Below, piece by piece: positions 56,424 through 64,000 of a stretch of DNA of 64,000 nt. The notes under the pieces were generated by a model. That model did no database searches and was not told the DNA's origin. It saw nothing but the letters and a program-made list of their open reading frames with translations. Origin of the DNA: Amycolatopsis alkalitolerans (GTDB taxonomy: Bacteria > Actinomycetota > Actinomycetes > Mycobacteriales > Pseudonocardiaceae); assembly GCF_006152065.1 (NCBI RefSeq), contig NZ_VDFW01000004.1, positions 1 to 64,000 on the forward strand. Reading direction: 5' to 3'. A program made the position numbers and the translations under genes. How positions within the stretch are numbered: the stretch's first letter is position 1; each line of letters begins with the position of its first letter.

Positions 56424-56466
56424 TCCTCCTTCAGGAGCTCAAAAGCTTGTCGACAAGTCGGCTGAA

Positions 56467-57909
56467 TCAGGAAGCCGGCTCGGATCCGAGTGCTTCCAGG
56501 AACGATCGTGCCCACCGGTCTACGTCATGGGTGAGGACCTGACGCCGTAATGCTCGCATCCGGCGCCTGCCCTCGGCAGGGTCGAGCGTAATCGCCGCCT
56601 CCAGGGCGTTCTTCACCCCGTCGAGATCGTGCGGATTGACCAGGAAGGCGCTGGTCAGCTCGGCCGCCGCGCCGGCGAACTCGCTCAGCACGAGTACGCC
56701 GCCGAGATCGTGCCGGCACGCCACGTACTCCTTGCAGACCAGATTCATCCCATCGCGCAGTGGGGTCACCACCATGACGTCCGCGGCCGAGTAGAACGCG
56801 GCCAGCTCGGTGCGGCTGACCGACTGGTGCAGGTAGTGCACGACGGGATGCCCCACCCGGGCGAACTCGCCGTTGATGCGGCCCACCATCTGCTCGATGT
56901 CGCTGCGCATCCGCTGGTAGTGCTCGACGCGTTCCCGGCTGGGCGTGGCGAGCTGCACGAACGTCACGTCCTCGGGTTTCACCCTGCCCTCGTGCAGTAG
57001 CTCGTGCAGCGCCTGCAGCCGCAGGTCGATGCCCTTGGTGTAGTCGAGGCGGTCCACCCCGAGCAGCACCGTCCTGGGATTGCCCAGATCACGGCGGATC
57101 TCGGCGGCGCGCTCGGCGACCTGTCTGGTGCGGGCGAGCGTGTCGAGCTTGGCGGCGTCGATCGAGATGGGGAACGCGCCGACCCGGACCGTCCGGTTGC
57201 CGACCTGCATCATGCCTGGCCGGGACCGGACCCCGACGGCGCCCCGGCTCGGTTCGAGGCCGACCAGGGTGCGCGCCAGCCACAGGAAGTTCTGCGCGCC
57301 GCCGGGCCGGTGGAAGCCGACGAGGTCGGCGCCGATCAGCCCGCGCACGATCTCGGCCCGCCACGGCAGCTGCATGAACAGCTCGACCGGCGGGAACGGG
57401 ATGTGCAGGAAGAAGCCGATGCGCAGGTCCGGCCGCAGTTCGCGGAGCATGCTGGGGACCAGTTGCAGCTGGTAGTCCTGCACCCAGACGGTCGCGCCGC
57501 CGGCGGCGACCCTGGCGCTGGCCTCAGCGAAGCGGCGGTTGATCTTGACGTAGCTTTCCCACCAGCCGCGGTCGAACACCGGGCGCTCGACGACGTCGTG
57601 GTAGAGCGGCCAGAGGGTCGCGTTGGAGAAGCCTTCGTAGTAGTCGCGCACGTCTTCCGCGGTCAGTGCGACCGGGTAGAGGACCATGCCCTCGTCGCTG
57701 AACGGGTCGACCTCGACCCCGGGAACCCCCGGCCAGCCGACCCAGGCGCCCTTGCGGGAGCGCAGGAACGGTTCCAGCGCGGTCACCAGGCCGCCGGGGC
57801 TCGCCGTCCAGCGCTGGGTGCCGTCGGCGCCTCTGTCGAGGTCGACGGGCAACCTGTTGGCGACGACGACGAAATCCGCCGAGCCGTTCCCGATCTCTTG
57901 TTGACCCAC
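56467..57909 (-). CDS. otsA: Alpha,alpha-trehalose-phosphate synthase (UDP-forming type)
   Basis: A 480-residue GT20 glycosyltransferase making trehalose 6-phosphate from a nucleotide-glucose donor and glucose 6-phosphate. Visible motifs are [81 protein letters not shown] and [20 protein letters not shown]. The product passes to the phosphatase domain encoded 43 bases downstream. GTG at 57909 is used. Length is normal. No regulatory site is obvious in the short gap to the ThrE gene. Confidence 0.95.
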   Translation of the reverse strand: MGQQEIGNGSADFVVVANRLPVDLDRGADGTQRWTASPGGLVTALEPFLRSRKGAWVGWPGVPGVEVDPFSDEGMVLYPVALTAEDVRDYYEGFSNATLWPLYHDVVERPVFDRGWWESYVKINRRFAEASARVAAGGATVWVQDYQLQLVPSMLRELRPDLRIGFFLHIPFPPVELFMQLPWRAEIVRGLIGADLVGFHRPGGAQNFLWLARTLVGLEPSRGAVGVRSRPGMMQVGNRTVRVGAFPISIDAAKLDTLARTRQVAERAAEIRRDLGNPRTVLLGVDRLDYTKGIDLRLQALHELLHEGRVKPEDVTFVQLATPSRERVEHYQRMRSDIEQMVGRINGEFARVGHPVVHYLHQSVSRTELAAFYSAADVMVVTPLRDGMNLVCKEYVACRHDLGGVLVLSEFAGAAAELTSAFLVNPHDLDGVKNALEAAITLDPAEGRRRMRALRRQVLTHDVDRWARSFLEALGSEPAS

Positions 57910-58000
57910 GCTGGCTGCTCCCTCACTCTTGCGGGCGCGGCGGTACGAAGACTATCGCGCAGCCACCGGGCAAGATCGACCGCGCGGTGGCGGAACGGCC

Positions 58001-59518
58001 TTACTCCAGCCGGCCGTCCGACGCCCGCAGCGGCCCGGCGAGCCGGGGACCCGCCAGCCTCCGCTCGAGTCTGCCCAGCCCGGTGCGTACCGGCTGGGCC
58101 AGATACTCGCCGAGCACCACGCCCGCGGCCAGGGCCAGCCCGATGGTGACCGCCTTCATCAGGGTAGAGACGTTGCCGTTGCCCTGCGTCGCCAGTTCAT
58201 ACAGGCCACGGTAGGTCGAAAGACCGGGCAGCAGCGGCGTGATACCGGACACCGCGACGACGAGCGGGGTCACCTTCAGCCGCCGGGAAAGCACGCCGCC
58301 GCAGAACCCGACGAGCGTCGCCGCGACCCCGGACGCGGTGATGACGTCGAACGTGGCGAGCACGAGACCGCCGTACACGCCCGCGCCGATCGCGCCCGCC
58401 GTGGCCGCGACCAGCAGCGGGCGGAGTTTGGAGTAGCTGCCGAGCGCGAAGCAGGCGGCCGTGCCCGCGCCCGCGACGATCATCACCGGCAGCGTCAGCA
58501 CGGTCTGCGTGGGCAGTTCGGGTTCGACCTGGGGGAAGCCGAACGACTTGGCCAGGTTCAGCGCGAACGCGACGCCGGTGATGAGCCCGGCACTCATCAG
58601 GGCGGTCTCCATCGTGCGGCCCGCGGCGGTGACGTTGTACCCGGTGATGGCGTCCTGCACGGCGGAGACGGTGGACAGGCCCGACAGCAGCACGGTGATC
58701 GCCGCGGAGGCGACGAGCGTGGAGAACGAGGTCGGCACCAGGCCTGTCTTGACGGTGAGGGTCGCCAGCCCGGTGGCGACGAGACCGCCGACGGCCTGCT
58801 GGAAGAAGAACGGCAGGGCGTACTTGTTGAGCAGGCGGCCGAGCCGGTCCACGAGGGAGGAGATGACGAGCGCGCCGACCGCGAGGTCGAGGGTGCCGCC
58901 GATGAGCAGCGTGATGAAGAAGGCCATCCCGCCCCAGGCGAGCGTCGCGACCCAACGTGGGTACGGGTGCGGCGCGCCGGTGATGCGGTGCAGGGCCGCG
59001 TACGCCTCTTCCGCGCTCGTCCGGCCACGGGTGATCTGCCGGACGAGGAGTTCGGTTTCGGACAGGCGGGTGTAGTCGAGGCTGCGGGAGCGGACCACGC
59101 GCACCGCGCTCACCGGGGCCATGTCGGTGCCGCGGTGGCAGGTGACGGTGATGGACGTGAAGATGACGTCCACCTCGCAGTGCGGCATGCCCAGCGCCGA
59201 GGTCAGGGCGAGGATGGTCGCGGTGACGTCGGACGCGCCCGCGCCGCTGGCCATCTGGACCTCGCCGATGCGCAGGGTGAGGTCGAGGACGAAGTTGACG
59301 GTCGCGTCGTCGGGCAGCGCCGGCCCGTAGTCGGCGCCCGGTTCGGGGGCGGGTTGCTCACCGGTGGGTGCTTCGAGGATGTGCCACGCGCGCCGCCGCG
59401 GCTCGGTCGAGCGCTTGCGCCGGTTCTCCCGATCGACGTTCGGGTCCCGGGGCGCTTCGAGGATGTGCCAGCCGCGCCGCCGGGTCACCGGGCCCCGGGC
59501 GCGCTGGTTGCCTTTCAC
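58001..59518 (-). CDS. Threonine/serine exporter-family membrane protein (ThrE-like)
   Basis: A 505-residue protein with an N-terminal hydrophilic domain and about ten helices from residue 190 on. The ThrE N-domain segment ASGAGASDVTATILALTSAL and CEVDVIFTSITVTCHRG are visible, and the helices include LAWGGMAFFITLLIGGTLDL and AVSGITPLLPGLSTYRGLYE. Unusually, the first 55 residues carry two copies of an RRRxWHILEAP motif (Trp17 and Trp45, 28 residues apart) with matching 17-base DNA repeats at 59370-59386 and 59454-59470. GTG at 59518 includes both copies; no later start lies between them and the exporter domain with a better site. Confidence 0.88.
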   Translation of the reverse strand: MKGNQRARGPVTRRRGWHILEAPRDPNVDRENRRKRSTEPRRRAWHILEAPTGEQPAPEPGADYGPALPDDATVNFVLDLTLRIGEVQMASGAGASDVTATILALTSALGMPHCEVDVIFTSITVTCHRGTDMAPVSAVRVVRSRSLDYTRLSETELLVRQITRGRTSAEEAYAALHRITGAPHPYPRWVATLAWGGMAFFITLLIGGTLDLAVGALVISSLVDRLGRLLNKYALPFFFQQAVGGLVATGLATLTVKTGLVPTSFSTLVASAAITVLLSGLSTVSAVQDAITGYNVTAAGRTMETALMSAGLITGVAFALNLAKSFGFPQVEPELPTQTVLTLPVMIVAGAGTAACFALGSYSKLRPLLVAATAGAIGAGVYGGLVLATFDVITASGVAATLVGFCGGVLSRRLKVTPLVVAVSGITPLLPGLSTYRGLYELATQGNGNVSTLMKAVTIGLALAAGVVLGEYLAQPVRTGLGRLERRLAGPRLAGPLRASDGRLE

Positions 59519-59644
59519 AGGGCCGCCACCTCCTTACTGGGATTCCCCGGTGACCATCGCCGCGTGCAGGGCTTCCGTTGCACGGCGGTAACAGTGGTTT
59601 GCGCCACCCCCGCCGATCATCCACGAAACGGCGATTCCCGCTAC

Positions 59645-59841
59645 CCAACGAGGAGCCGGAGCGCGCGGAGGAAGCCTTCGCGGTCGGCGGGTTCGAGCGA
59701 GGCGCTGCTGGCCTTCACGGATGCGCGCAGCAGGCGATGGGGTTCCATCTCGTCGACTGCGTGGTGCACAGCTGGGACCTGGCCGTTGGTGCGGACGTGT
59801 CCTTCTCCGACGGCAGCTTGAGCGGGCGCTCGCGATCTTGA
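59645..59841 (+). pseudogene. Remnant of a TIGR03086-family (DinB-like) protein gene
   Basis: In one forward frame the region ends with CAQQAMGFHLVDCVVHSWDL followed by AVGADVSF. This matches the middle of TIGR03086-type DinB-fold proteins, where a His in HLVDxxVHxWD belongs to the metal site. The rest of such a gene (about 190 residues) is not present on either side and no proper start is seen, so this is a decayed fragment. It lies in the 377-base gap between the ThrE gene and the tRNA gene; I see nothing else in that gap. Confidence 0.5.
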
Positions 59842-59895
59842 TGCTCCTGGGCCGCTCGCCCAACTGGCCCGAAGTATGATGGCCACGCTTGACAT

Positions 59896-59968
59896 GCCGA
59901 CTTAGCTCAGCTGGTAGAGCAGCTGTCTTGTAAACAGCAGGTCAGGGGTTCGAGTCCCCTAGTCGGCT
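59896..59968 (+). tRNA. tRNA-Thr (anticodon UGU)
   Basis: A 73-base cloverleaf. The acceptor stem GCCGACT pairs with AGTCGGC, the D arm is GCTC/GAGC, the anticodon stem is GCTGT/ACAGC with loop CTTGTAA giving anticodon TGT, and the T arm is AGGGG-TTCGAGT-CCCCT. The discriminator is T and no CCA is encoded. UGU reads ACA threonine codons. The gene's 3' end abuts the integrase-bearing region, so it is the probable attachment site. Confidence 0.96.
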
Positions 59969-59981
59969 CTCTTCTGAATCG

Positions 59982-60029
59982 ACGCCCATCAGCACATTCT
60001 CTGGTCTGAGAGATCTTGCCGGTGGGCGT
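59982..60029. repeat. Nested hairpin just downstream of tRNA-Thr
   Basis: ACGCCCA (59982-59988) pairs with TGGGCGT (60023-60029), enclosing a smaller TCTC/GAGA stem (59998-60011). It may terminate the tRNA transcript, or belong to the attachment or integrase-arm region. There is no T-tract. The 263 bases from the tRNA end to the integrase stop hold no supported gene. Confidence 0.4.
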
Positions 60030-60231
60030 TGATCTTGGGTGGGGCCGCGGTGGGAACCGGGGAGTCCCTTGATGACGCCGCGGGCCGGGCGGCGCTGTCG
60101 GCACCCGACGGCCCCAGACCGGCGGAAACCCACTGATCGGCGCTTCCTGTGGCGGTCTCACCCGCTCATGCCTGCGGGCTTCGGGCCTGCCTGCGGTGCG
60201 CGCGTCGGGCCCGGTGGGCACGGGTGCCCGG

Positions 60232-61566
60232 TCAGCACCGTGGTCTGTGGGTGCCCGGTGATCGTCGGGCGGGGCCGCGGTGGCGCCGCGCCGCCTGGTG
60301 GCTCCTTTGGCGGATGGCGTGGGCATCCTGGCGGGCCGCCTGCAGGACGAGGCGCAGGGTGTTCTCGGCGGCCTGCCGGGCGAGGCTGGGCAGGACGGTG
60401 GTGTAGGTGTCGGCGGTGAGCACGATGCTGGCGTGGCCGAGCATGTCCTGCACTGCTTTGAGGTCGTTGCCCGCGGCCAGGGACAGGCTGGCCGCGCCGT
60501 GCCGGAGGTCGTGCAGCCGGATCGGCGGCAGGCCGGCCTGGGCGGTCAGCCGCCGGAAGGTGTGGGTGAGGTAGCCCGGGCTCAGTGGCCGGCCGTCGGG
60601 GTGGGCGAACAGGAAGCCGGTCGGCTCGCCCTGGCCGGCTCGGTGGCACGCCGCGTGGAGGCGCCGCAGTTCGGCCGCCGTGACGTGGTCCAGGGCGAGC
60701 GTGCGGATGCTGTGGTCGGTTTTGGGCGGGCAGATCACGGTGCGTCCGTTGTGCTCCTGGACCTGATGCGAGACCTCCAGGACCCGGGCGCCCAGGTCGA
60801 GGTCGCACCAGCGGAGTCCGGCGGCCTCCCCGCGCCGGAGCCCGAGCAGGGCCACCAGCAGGTACAGCGGGTACAGCCGGTGGCCGTGGGCGTGGCGGAG
60901 GAACGCTGCGGTCTGCCCGGGGGTCCACACCGCCACCGGCGGCCGCTGCCCGGTGGCCTGCCACTGCGCCACCCGCGCCGGTGTCCACACCACCGCGCGC
61001 GGCCGCTGCCCGGAGGGCAGCTCCACCCAGCGCGCGGGATTGCGCTCCAGCAGTCCGTGGCGGATGGCCCCGTTCAGGGCGGTGCGCAGGCAAGCGCGGA
61101 TCCGTTGCAGGGTTGCGGGGGACAGCGGTCGGCCGCGCAGGGCCGAGGTGCGCTGCAGGGAGGCGAACATGGCCTGGATCCGGCCGGTCGTCAGCTCCGG
61201 CAGTGGCACGTTGCCCAGATGCGGCCGCAGATAGTCGCGGATGTGCTGGGTGTAGAGGCGGCGGGTGGACACACTGAGCGTGCGCATGTCCAGCCAGATG
61301 TCCAGCCATTGCCCAAGCGTGACCAGCCGGCGGCCGGTGTCCAGGTCGCCGCCCAGCAGGTAGGCGCGTGCCGCCTGCGCGGCCTGGCGCGACCGGTAGC
61401 CACCCCGGCGGAGGCGGTTCCGGCGCCCGTCGTGGCCGCGGGGGAGTTCGAGCGCGAAATACCAGCTTCCGTGTCCCCGGTCTGCCAGCCGGGGGCACGA
61501 GATCCCGAGCCGGCGCCCGTCCGGGGCCCTGCAGCCGCAACGCTTGTAAACTTCTCGGTTACTCAT
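60232..61566 (-). CDS. Tyrosine site-specific integrase of a tRNA-Thr element
   Basis: A 444-residue phage/ICE-type integrase. An arm-binding N-terminal region (about 1-85, with a Cys-rich start KRCGCRAPDG and Cys24) and a core-binding SAM-like domain (86-180) precede the catalytic domain. Catalytic residues are Arg244 or Arg245 in GLRRGEAAGL, His352 and Arg355 in LHDLRHGAAS, His378 in MLGHASIVLT and nucleophile Tyr388. The C-terminus is Arg/His-rich. The gene reads toward the tRNA, the usual arrangement for actinobacterial integrative elements. The protein looks intact. No excisionase gene can be recognised upstream. Confidence 0.93.
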   Translation of the reverse strand: MSNREVYKRCGCRAPDGRRLGISCPRLADRGHGSWYFALELPRGHDGRRNRLRRGGYRSRQAAQAARAYLLGGDLDTGRRLVTLGQWLDIWLDMRTLSVSTRRLYTQHIRDYLRPHLGNVPLPELTTGRIQAMFASLQRTSALRGRPLSPATLQRIRACLRTALNGAIRHGLLERNPARWVELPSGQRPRAVVWTPARVAQWQATGQRPPVAVWTPGQTAAFLRHAHGHRLYPLYLLVALLGLRRGEAAGLRWCDLDLGARVLEVSHQVQEHNGRTVICPPKTDHSIRTLALDHVTAAELRRLHAACHRAGQGEPTGFLFAHPDGRPLSPGYLTHTFRRLTAQAGLPPIRLHDLRHGAASLSLAAGNDLKAVQDMLGHASIVLTADTYTTVLPSLARQAAENTLRLVLQAARQDAHAIRQRSHQAARRHRGPARRSPGTHRPRC

Positions 61567-62376
61567 CGTTAGCTCCAGCGTGTCCGGTCACGAGACGGTC
61601 CCCGCGAACGTTGCTGCCCGGCCGCCGGTGGCCGGTCTCACGCTGACGGCGCCCGGACTGCCAGCCGGACGCAGCCGGGCGGCGCTGCTCCGGTCCGTCC
61701 TCGAGGCCATTTTCCTCCGTCCGGCCAGGACGAACGGGCGGCCGCTGTCCCGCTCGGCTACCGATGATCTTGAAGACATCCGACTCCAGCGGGGACGGCG
61801 GTGTCCTCGTCGCAATCCGATATCGACTGTTTCGCTGGTCTCGGGGGCTCGATGACCTGCAGCTGTGCGGGACCGGGAGAGCACGGGCAGTTGGTCGGTT
61901 AACCTCGAGAGCGCTGTCGTCGACGACTGGGCCAGCACACCGGGGCAAGGACCATGGTTGTTCAGCGCGACTCCTGAACGCGCCATCCCTTTGCTGCCGA
62001 ACGGACTTGGACAGCGGGGCCGTGCACCGAATCTCCGCGACGCGCCGGATGGCGGGCACTGCCCGCGGCGGGTGTCGACGAACCTTTGGGACACGAAGGG
62101 TGCGTCGTCGGCCCCGGGGTGCGTGTGCGGCCCGTGTGCGGCATTCGCATTGACCAGGTGTGCTCACGTGGGTTGTCGGCGGGGCCTCCGCTCGCGGGGC
62201 GGGGTTGATGGTGATCGACAGTCCCGGCTTGGTCGTTGCCGGGGTAGATCGCTTTCGCGGAGCATTGCGACCCTCCGATGTGGACCGATGGGGTCCGCCA
62301 CAGCGCGCTACGGGGGCCTGCCCGACAACGGCACGCTCGGCACACGACACCTTGGGCTGGTGGCAGTCCGGTCGGG
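61567..62376. other. 810-base stretch without a supported gene
   Basis: Open frames exist on both strands (for example a 168-codon frame at 61588-62094 on the minus strand), but their Arg/Ser/Pro-rich translations lack any conserved motif and their codon use does not favour one frame. An excisionase or replication gene is expected here in a self-mobile element; none is recognisable, so this part may be non-coding or decayed. Confidence 0.6.
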
Positions 62377-63720
62377 CTACTTGAGCTGCGTGGCGGCCAG
62401 CGTGTGGAGGGGTTCGGGGTCGCCGAGGGCGAGATAACGGTAGCTCTGTGGCGGCTGGAATTCGGCCTGGTCGCGTAGCCAGGCGAGTTCGTAGGGAACC
62501 GGCAGGGGCTGGGCATCGGCGATGGTAAGGCAGGCTGCGGCGGTGACACCGGCGAGGTAGTCGTCGAATTCGCGCCGGGTGAGTCCGAGTTGGCCGCGGT
62601 GGCGTCGCGACAGGCGCGCGGGGGTGTCGGTGTCGACGGAGTGGAGTGTCGCGGTGCCCAGGACTGAGCGGATCGGTGTGCTGGCGTAGAGGATGATGCG
62701 GGTGCCGGCTCTGGCGTGGGTGAAGCCGCTGCCGGCAAGGCTGTCCAGCCGGAATGCTTCGGCGTTGGCAAGCTCGTCGAGATGGAGGACCACGTAAACG
62801 GGTTTCATCAGTTTGATACCCGTCAGCGTTTCGACGACGGGTCCCAGTTGCTTGATGAGGCTCTCGTCCCAGGTAAGGAACACACTGAGGCCGGCTGCGG
62901 CGGCATGGGCTACCTGTCCGACATCGCGGTGGTCTTGATCAGTCACCGGGAACTGTGGGCTGGTCTTCTGTACCTCGGCCAGGATGGCCTGCTCCAGGTC
63001 AGTTGCTCGTTGCGGATCTGCGTTGACCACCGGGTACGGGTTAATTGCCTCCTGTAACGTCCGCCGCCGAGCGGGATCTCCTGCTTTGATTTCGGCGATC
63101 ATGCCGGAGCTGACGACGAGTTGCAGGCGTCCCGCGAGGTGGTCCGCGACCAGGAACTCGGACCGGGGCTTGCGCGTGGCCGGGCTGGCCAGGTCGAGCA
63201 CGATGTTCAGGTCGATCGCGGCTCGCAGCTCGACGGGTAGTTCGTACTCGGTGAACAGGTCGGGGTGACCGTGGTCTTTCCACCACACCGTCATCGGGGT
63301 GCGGTCGCGGCCTCTGCCCGTGGTTTTCGCCCGTGCGGTGAAGCCCAAGTGTTGCCAGGTGTCGGCGAGCCCGTAGTCGTCGCGGCACTTGGCCCGGATG
63401 CCGAGGCGCTGGCTGTGGCGCTCGGTGATCGTCTTGACCAAAGCGCCAGCGATCCCCATTCCACGTGCGTCGGGCTCCACACACAGGTGCGTCAACGACA
63501 CTTCGTTGCGCGGTAGACGGTACAGCGCGTAGCCAATGATCGTGTCGGTGTCCGCGTCCCGCGCGACCAGGATCCGCGCGTCGTCGCGGGCCTCTTCGAA
63601 AGCGGCATATGGCAGTTGTCCGAGGCGGTCGTCGAACCGGTCTCCGAGTTGAACGACTGCCTCGTAACCTGCCTGGTCATCCGAAGCAAGTGGCTCGATG
63701 CGGGTCTGCCCTTGATCCAT
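62377..63720 (-). CDS. GNAT acetyltransferase - PIN-like nuclease - PUA/ASCH-like fusion protein
   Basis: A 447-residue cargo protein of the tRNA-Thr element. Residues 15-145 are a GNAT domain with the acetyl-CoA loop VEPDARGMGIAGALV. Residues 165-300 look like a PIN nuclease fold, with acidic residues at Asp170 and Asp176 (AAIDLNIVLDL), Asp266 in TDQDHRDVGQVA and Asp285 in FLTWDESLIKQL. Residues 335-430 (RIILYASTPIRSVLGTATL to FQPPQSYRYL) resemble the PUA/ASCH-like domain of predicted RNA-binding regulators. Together these suggest an enzyme acting on RNA or a translation factor, perhaps a toxin or defence effector. No antitoxin gene is seen next to it. The ATG at 63720 is the first start before the GNAT domain. 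Confidence 0.75.
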   Translation of the reverse strand: MDQGQTRIEPLASDDQAGYEAVVQLGDRFDDRLGQLPYAAFEEARDDARILVARDADTDTIIGYALYRLPRNEVSLTHLCVEPDARGMGIAGALVKTITERHSQRLGIRAKCRDDYGLADTWQHLGFTARAKTTGRGRDRTPMTVWWKDHGHPDLFTEYELPVELRAAIDLNIVLDLASPATRKPRSEFLVADHLAGRLQLVVSSGMIAEIKAGDPARRRTLQEAINPYPVVNADPQRATDLEQAILAEVQKTSPQFPVTDQDHRDVGQVAHAAAAGLSVFLTWDESLIKQLGPVVETLTGIKLMKPVYVVLHLDELANAEAFRLDSLAGSGFTHARAGTRIILYASTPIRSVLGTATLHSVDTDTPARLSRRHRGQLGLTRREFDDYLAGVTAAACLTIADAQPLPVPYELAWLRDQAEFQPPQSYRYLALGDPEPLHTLAATQLK

Positions 63721-64000
63721 ATAGCCACCACTACCGCTAATGGCAGGGTGGTCGATCGTAAACGATGGCCAACCACCCATTTGGCGCAGCGCGACGATGC
63801 GCGCCTCGATGTACGTGCACGAGACACTAAGATCTCACGAAATCGTCGGAAGGTAATCATTTTCCGGCATAACTCGGGAGTGGTTTCTGCTGGCGCGCGC
63901 TGGGCTGCCGCGGTTCGTAGAGCGATTGCCGTCCGCGACGACTACGTTCATCAGCAGCGTGTGTCGCACGCCCACGGATATCGATCTGAGTGAAGACGCC
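63721..64000. other. Right edge of window, no confirmed gene
   Basis: This stretch should hold the promoter of the GNAT-PIN gene. A forward frame following a TAA near 63856 stays open through the last base; its residues after 63878 read EWFLLARAGLPRFVERLPSA and its third positions are mostly G or C, so it may be the first part of a gene cut by the window edge. I cannot choose a start. A shorter overlapping frame ending at 63993 looks non-coding. Confidence 0.4.

Noticed and set aside
53763-56465. 900-codon plus-strand open frame
   Set aside because: Antisense of the OtsB-GH15 gene; Arg/Gln/His-rich with no domain.
61588-62094. 168-codon minus-strand frame next to the integrase, considered as excisionase
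   Set aside because: No helix-turn-helix is visible and the Arg/Ser-rich composition is typical of non-coding GC-rich DNA.
63616-63993. 125-codon plus-strand frame at the right edge
   Set aside because: Its first part is antisense to the GNAT-PIN gene and third positions are not G/C-biased.

Overview
The window is chromosomal DNA from a GC-rich actinobacterium. The genes are dense, G/C-ending codons dominate, GTG starts are common and 1-4 base stop/start overlaps are frequent. Two blocks match the Mycobacterium tuberculosis gene order: ftsH-folE-folP-folB-folK-DUF3180-(Ala/Pro-rich protein)-DUF2520-panC-panD-coaX-lysS-lsr2-clpC, and rlmB-cysS-ispF-ispD-carD / lpqE-radA. The other content (EspG-like ESX chaperones, a SARP-type regulator with an NB-ARC ATPase, Drr-like ABC pairs, a fused trehalose phosphatase/GH15 protein, Uma2) fits the Pseudonocardiaceae, probably Amycolatopsis or a close relative. 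That placement is inference from gene content.

Layout. 1-2125: the end of a PPE-like ESX substrate gene and two tandem espG genes. 2317-7911: ftsH, then the folate genes folE-folP-folB-folK, nearly all overlapping. folE is split by a 324-residue intein placed exactly at the catalytic zinc cysteine. 7892-8815: a MerR regulator wedged into the conserved block. 8868-15352: DUF3180, a proline-rich repeat protein, a PrsW protease, and the pantothenate/CoA genes DUF2520-panC-panD-coaX. 15358-22228: a methyltransferase, lysS, lsr2 with a palindrome over its promoter, an iron-box-linked FhuF-like gene, and clpC with a terminator. 22286-32605: a SARP regulator, a DrrAB-like exporter, a membrane-anchored EEP hydrolase, a sirtuin, a small monooxygenase-like protein, an AAA ATPase/hydrolase pair, a 21-bp tandem repeat, and mutY. 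32615-37020: beta carbonic anhydrase, a LacI regulator, and a zinc/manganese ABC importer behind a possible Zur box. 36974-46007: an AlgX-like protein, two tandem DUF445 proteins, a long inverted repeat, a DivIVA-like coiled-coil protein, an amino-acid permease, an unknown membrane protein and an AlgI-like O-acyltransferase. 46108-53128: rlmB, cysS, a HAD hydrolase, ispF, a divergent ispD and carD on the minus strand, then lpqE-radA on the plus strand. 53180-59518: Uma2, otsB-GH15, otsA and a ThrE-type exporter.

The right end changes character at 59896, a tRNA-Thr(UGU) gene. Next to its 3' end, and reading toward it, lies a tyrosine integrase (60232-61566). This is the usual arrangement of an integrative element using the tRNA as its attachment site, and the element runs off the right edge. 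Its only recognisable cargo here is a three-domain protein (62377-63720) joining a GNAT acetyltransferase, a PIN-type nuclease fold and a C-terminal PUA/ASCH-like domain.

The two most unusual items are the folE intein, which leaves a codon-usage scar with a rare TTA codon in the downstream extein, and the GNAT-PIN-PUA-like fusion carried on the tRNA-Thr element. The IspD homologue, which has lost the canonical CTP-binding loop, also deserves attention. All functional calls come from reading the sequence; no database search was run.
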